From contig JABDMQ010000158.1 in assembly GCA_013001365.1 (NCBI GenBank), forward strand, positions 1 to 6,112: DNA of 6,112 nt. Reading direction: 5' to 3'. This DNA comes from Flavobacteriaceae bacterium. Its GTDB lineage: Bacteria > Bacteroidota > Bacteroidia > Flavobacteriales > Flavobacteriaceae. Made by a program: the position numbers and the translations under genes. The notes beneath the pieces are model-generated. The model searched no databases and was not told the DNA's origin. It saw nothing but the letters and a program-made list of their open reading frames with translations. Below, one piece after another: positions 5,862 to 6,112 of the stretch; positions within the stretch are counted from its first letter, which is position 1; each line of letters opens with the position of its first letter.

Positions 5862-6112
5862 TTAGAGTTTATTGATTTTATCAATAAGTTCCTTTCCTTT
5901 GGATTCTAACTCCTTGCCAATGGTCTTTAAATGCAAACCACGGTCATCAACTTTCTTATCGTTTACTTTGGCGATCAACTCGTCAAAACCAGCGATAGCT
6001 TCATCAATAATGGCTTCGCTTTTCTTGAAATCACTTTTAGGATTTGATAGTTCCCAAACGTAAACTGCTTCTATAATATCACCAAACACATAATTTATGT
6101 CTTTCTTAAGGT
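5862..6112 (-). CDS. Small helical flavobacterial protein of unknown function, N-terminus cut by the window
   Basis: On the minus strand the frame is open from the right window edge to the TAA at 5862-5864, giving 82 visible residues that begin LKKDINYVFGDIIEAVYVWEL. The frame shows no stop upstream, so the true start lies at or beyond base 6112; the internal GTG at 6087-6089 would cut into the conserved-looking start and is not preferred. The sequence is highly charged and predicted helical, with FGDIIEAVYVWELSNPK, then KSEAIIDEAIAGFDELIAKVN, then a C-terminal LESKGKELIDKINKL helix. It has no signal peptide or membrane segment. I recognise it as the kind of small conserved protein common in Flavobacteriaceae but know of no function. 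It is convergent with the DUF4369 gene, with 29 bases between the stops and no clear hairpin. Confidence 0.8.
   Translation of the reverse strand, partial: LKKDINYVFGDIIEAVYVWELSNPKSDFKKSEAIIDEAIAGFDELIAKVNDKKVDDRGLHLKTIGKELESKGKELIDKINKL

Overview
The window looks like chromosome of a marine or soil flavobacterium (Bacteroidota, family Flavobacteriaceae). The evidence is the AT-rich but codon-structured DNA, the lack of clear Shine-Dalgarno sites, a TTG/TAnnTTTG-type promoter of the Bacteroidota sigma factor, and a set of families typical of that phylum (DUF5916 with a CBM9-like domain, DUF4369 lipoprotein, Arc-type ribbon-helix-helix protein next to an SPFH protein). I cannot name the genus. 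No mobile element, CRISPR array, tRNA or rRNA is visible, and no gene-free stretch exceeds about 70 bases.

Layout. (1) Bases 1-44 are an AT-rich leader with a palindrome and a helical-turn-spaced direct repeat. (2) Bases 45-1499 hold a tight four-gene plus-strand operon: a two-TM SPFH/band-7 protein, a 63-residue two-helix membrane protein built on two perfect glycine-zipper ladders, a 53-residue DUF4177-like protein, and a 57-residue Arc-type ribbon-helix-helix (RHH) DNA-binding protein. The first three genes are 2 and 5 bases apart; the RHH gene follows after 59 bases that contain a 16-base palindrome, a plausible operator. (3) Bases 1567-3762 encode an exported CBM9-like/DUF5916 protein, probably an outer-membrane barrel, behind its own recognisable promoter. 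(4) Bases 3817-5082 encode a DUF819 multi-pass membrane protein and 5131-5832 a DUF4369 lipoprotein, probably co-transcribed. (5) A small helical flavobacterial protein runs in on the minus strand from the right edge and stops at 5862, convergent with the lipoprotein gene.

How the genes may work together. The first operon reads as a membrane-microdomain module (SPFH scaffold plus glycine-zipper partner) with a small DUF4177-like protein and a DNA-binding protein that may autoregulate it; this is inference from gene order. The second half is cell-envelope biology: an outer-membrane DUF5916 protein, an inner-membrane DUF819 transporter-like protein and a lipoprotein, none with an established substrate that I can assign. 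Two of these genes lack an ATG start, and in both I prefer an internal start (TTG 1567, GTG 5131) over the longest reading frame. No dramatic new system is evident; the most interesting unit is the SPFH/glycine-zipper/DUF4177/RHH operon with its candidate operator.
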